A program made the position numbers and the translations under genes. A DNA stretch of 64,000 nucleotides from Smittia aterrima (taxonomy: Eukaryota; Arthropoda; Insecta; Diptera; Chironomidae), in NCBI GenBank assembly GCA_033063855.1, contig CP093831.1:4154001-4218000 (forward strand), written 5' to 3'. Below the pieces are notes generated by a model. That model searched no databases. It saw only the letters and a program-made list of their open reading frames with translations, and had not been told where the DNA came from. Positions within the stretch are counted from its first letter, which is position 1. The number at the start of each line of letters is the position of its first letter. Positions 61,963 to 64,000 of the stretch are shown piece by piece.

Positions 61963-62838
61963 ATGGAGTTCTCTGAATCTGACGACGGAAATGTCTTAAA
62001 TTTCCACAACCAAACTATCACTGAGTCAAAAGGAGATGAAGGTTATTCTGCAACTATTCACGATCTTAATGTTACAGTAAATTTTGGAAGTTACACAGAT
62101 GACGAAGGAGATTCAGCAAGCAAATTTATTAGGAGAAAAAATTTGAAAAGACTTTTATTGAGAAGTGTACAAACAAGAGCTGGCTTATCACAATTATCCT
62201 CTGATGAGGAATCAGCAGATGAAGGATTTAATCAGACAAAATGGTCAAGATGGAATGAAACAAGCGAAATATCTGTCAAAGAAGAAGCTTCAGAAAGCAA
62301 GATCATTATCAATGCACAACAGTTACTGGATCAAACTGTTGAAAACTTTAATCAAAGCTCAATTTATCCAAATGACGAATCCGCAAATGAAAGTTTGCAA
62401 TCAAATGAAACGACAGAAATATTCGTGAAAGAAGAAGCTTCAGAAGACAAGATCATTATCATCAATGAACAATTGCGTATCGAGGATCAATCTATTGAGA
62501 AATTCAAAGAAATATTAATTTGTTCAGATGACAAATCCGCAGATGTAAATTCAAGATTGAATGGAACAAATGAAATAATGATCAGAGGAGAAGCTTCAGC
62601 AGACAAGATCATTGTCAATGAACAATTGCTTATCAAGGAAAAATCAATTGTGAAATTGAAACAAATGTCAATCTGTTCTGATGAAGAATCCGCAGATGAA
62701 GGATTCAATCAGACAAAATATTTGAAATCGAATGAAACGAAAACGTTTCTCAAGAAGGAAGCTCTAAAGATCATTAAAGAACCACATTTGTTCAGCAAGG
62801 ATCAATGGACAATCTGCTCAGACGAAGAATCGGCTTAA
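61963..62838 (+). CDS. Orphan acidic protein built of internal repeats
   Basis: An uninterrupted frame of 291 residues with no family I recognise. After an acidic N-terminus (MEFSESDDGN) and a basic patch at 57-67 (RRKNLKRLLLR, a possible nuclear signal) come about four repeats of 48-55 residues at roughly 79-133, 134-183, 184-235 and 236-283. The consensus is ICSDEESADEGFNQTK, then NETxEIxVKEEAS, then DKIIINEQLLI, then a SIEKFKQ-like end. The chain stops inside a fifth unit (ICSDEESA). There is no signal peptide, membrane helix or cysteine pattern. SDEES motifs are good casein kinase 2 sites. I chose the ATG at 61963; the frame is open to 61897, but that extension is hydrophobic and looks like untranslated sequence. 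Codon-level conservation between repeats suggests real coding, but expression is unproven. Confidence 0.65.
   Translation: MEFSESDDGNVLNFHNQTITESKGDEGYSATIHDLNVTVNFGSYTDDEGDSASKFIRRKNLKRLLLRSVQTRAGLSQLSSDEESADEGFNQTKWSRWNETSEISVKEEASESKIIINAQQLLDQTVENFNQSSIYPNDESANESLQSNETTEIFVKEEASEDKIIIINEQLRIEDQSIEKFKEILICSDDKSADVNSRLNGTNEIMIRGEASADKIIVNEQLLIKEKSIVKLKQMSICSDEESADEGFNQTKYLKSNETKTFLKKEALKIIKEPHLFSKDQWTICSDEESA
62195..62838 (+). repeat. Coding tandem repeats of the orphan gene
   Basis: Units of roughly 145-165 bp. The segment at 62201-62242 and that at 62680-62720 are nearly identical over about 40 bp, differing at a few mostly synonymous positions. The shorter word around CAAGATCATTATCA recurs three times, near 62300, 62449 and 62607. 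Confidence 0.7.
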
Positions 62839-63533
62839 AACTAATTGAGGCGAAATCACAGGTCAGAATTAATTTTCAATTCAAGATTTTTTTTAATTTA
62901 CTTTTTATTTTTTCAATTGCTCCTTTGAAGATTCCAATAATAAATTTTCTTTAAAATAAAATTATAATTTGATTCCTTTTAATTCTCGTCTAATTATGAA
63001 ACAAGCTTGTATTGCAAATTTATTTTTCTCCGCTTTTAAATCTAAGCTTTTTGTCAATAAGTTTCTTATCAAAAGTGAACTGGTCTAAATTTATGCCTCT
63101 CCAATTAAATTTTAATACTTGAGTCGCTCAACGAAAGAAGTGAAAGGAGAAATTTATGCAACGAGAAAAGCTCAGAAAAATTCTTAAATAACTCTTAGTT
63201 TATGCCACACGAAATAATTAGTTACTTGCGCTATCTCAAAATGGAATATTCAACGGAAATTGTCTTAGAATTGGGTTAGTTTAGAGCTTGGGCCTTAACT
63301 TAATCTTAAACTTTACTCAAATCTTGTCAAAGGTGTCAATAAAAATATTGCGACAGAGAACTTTTCTCTTAAAATTATTTTAAAGGAGAATTGTCGCTTA
63401 AGATTTTACATTGTCATTGAAAGGAGAAGTCAATCTTCTTATAAAATTGCGTTACGGTTTTGTCTTTTAGATAATTGTAAATGCGCGCTCAATGCCCATC
63501 AGATCTTTCCGTGATGCTTATAGAGACTCGAAC
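62839..63533. other. Convergent spacer between the orphan gene and tango
   Basis: About 700 bp of A/T-rich 3' UTR sequence. AATAAA words at 62939-62944 and 62955-62960 suit the orphan gene. TTTATT at 63019-63024 is a minus-strand signal for tango, giving it a 3' UTR of about 500 nt. No ORF is supported. Confidence 0.5.
62939..62944 (+). terminator. Candidate polyadenylation signal of the orphan gene
   Basis: AATAAA lies about 100 bp after the stop, and a second copy follows 16 bp later. Confidence 0.4.
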
Positions 63534-64000
63534 TTACTCGAACTGTCCAGAGAACATATGAATGTTGAGATCTTCAAATGTTGTTGGTCCACCTTGATCG
63601 CCAAGCATTTGCAGCATTTCAGAGAGCTCTTGTCCTTGTTGAGGGTGTTGGCCTGGTGGAACTGTTGGATTGTGAGCAACGCTGGGTCCTGAACCATCAG
63701 CTGAATGTGGCCAGCCATAGTAACCTGTTTTGACAACTATTAGTTTTGAAAATTTAAATTTATTAATATCAACTGACCTGGTTGAGGAGCTTGCTGTTGT
63801 GCACTCGTCGTTGTATGATAACTAGGCCGAGTGTTAATACCACTGCTTAACTGGGTATAAGTTGGACCACTGGGCGAACGTGATGGACTCAATTGACTAT
63901 ACTGATAGCTCTCGGGTTGTGCTTGTTGACGCATTGCCCATGCTTGAGCAGCGGCTGGTGTTGGTGAAGCATTTTGATTTCCTTTCGGCATTGACGTAGG
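63534..64000 (-). CDS. tgo: Tango (ARNT homologue), C-terminal exons, partial
   Basis: Two exons are visible on the minus strand: 64000 (window edge) to 63778 and 63724 to 63534, joined in frame at QPG/YYGW. The visible part is the disordered transactivation tail: Ala/Gln-rich, with AAAQAWAMRQQAQ and repeated TYTQLSS/YSQLSPS words. It ends in ELSEMLQMLGDQGG and then FEDLNIHMFSGQFE before TAA. That ending matches the EMLxMLGDQ...F.DL.MF pattern of ARNT and the fly Tango terminus. Tango is the common bHLH-PAS partner of Single-minded, Trachealess, Spineless and Similar in the nucleus. The bHLH and PAS domains lie beyond the window. Confidence 0.82.

Noticed and set aside
1..64000. Transfer RNA, ribosomal RNA, CRISPR and transposon signals
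   Set aside because: I looked for B-box-like GTTCGA contexts, terminal inverted repeats and transposase or reverse transcriptase motifs and saw none that I could support by eye. A tRNA scan or repeat library search would be decisive.

Overview
The window is insect nuclear DNA, most likely from a nematoceran dipteran (midge- or mosquito-like). The signs are A+T-rich sequence with compact GT-AG introns of about 50-80 bp in the gene-dense half, an insect odorant receptor and gustatory receptor, Reeler-domain defence proteins, and the C-terminus of the bHLH-PAS protein Tango with a dipteran-type ending. I cannot name the species.

There are two contrasting halves. Positions 1 to about 43.9 kb are almost free of long ORFs. 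The only gene I can support there is a Max-dimerization (Mad/Mxi1/Mnt) bHLH-zipper repressor, split into six small plus-strand exons between 8375 and 23061. Joined in frame they give 231 residues with a Sin3-interaction helix, a bHLH-zipper and a Mad-type serine-rich/acidic tail. Around it lie 8.4 kb upstream and about 21 kb downstream of apparently non-coding DNA with many GA/CT tracts, which looks like a regulatory landscape.

Positions 43.9 to 64 kb are gene-dense. In order they hold an SLC17-type anion/phosphate transporter (+), RFWD3 E3 ligase (+), Reeler gene 1 (-), an F-box/LRR-like gene (-), an odorant receptor (+), Reeler gene 2 (-), a neprilysin-type M13 peptidase (-), a gustatory receptor (+), Reeler gene 3 (-), relics of the peptidase and gustatory receptor, a second F-box-like gene (-), an orphan gene made of internal repeats (+), and the 3' end of tango (-), which runs off the window.

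The most informative structure is at 54.0-60.5 kb. A unit [Reeler - M13 peptidase - gustatory receptor] was duplicated in tandem. The second copy kept only its Reeler gene, plus a 17-codon peptidase tail and fragments of receptor exons 2-4. The peptidase-to-receptor deletion junction carries a 5-bp microhomology. The three Reeler genes share intron position, a 73-bp last coding exon and a proximal GATA plus TATA promoter. The least explained gene is the repeat protein at 61963-62838, which is divergent from an F-box gene over a 101-bp gap.

All multi-exon models were read by hand from splice consensus and frame continuity. Each CDS entry gives the gene span, with exon coordinates in its evidence.
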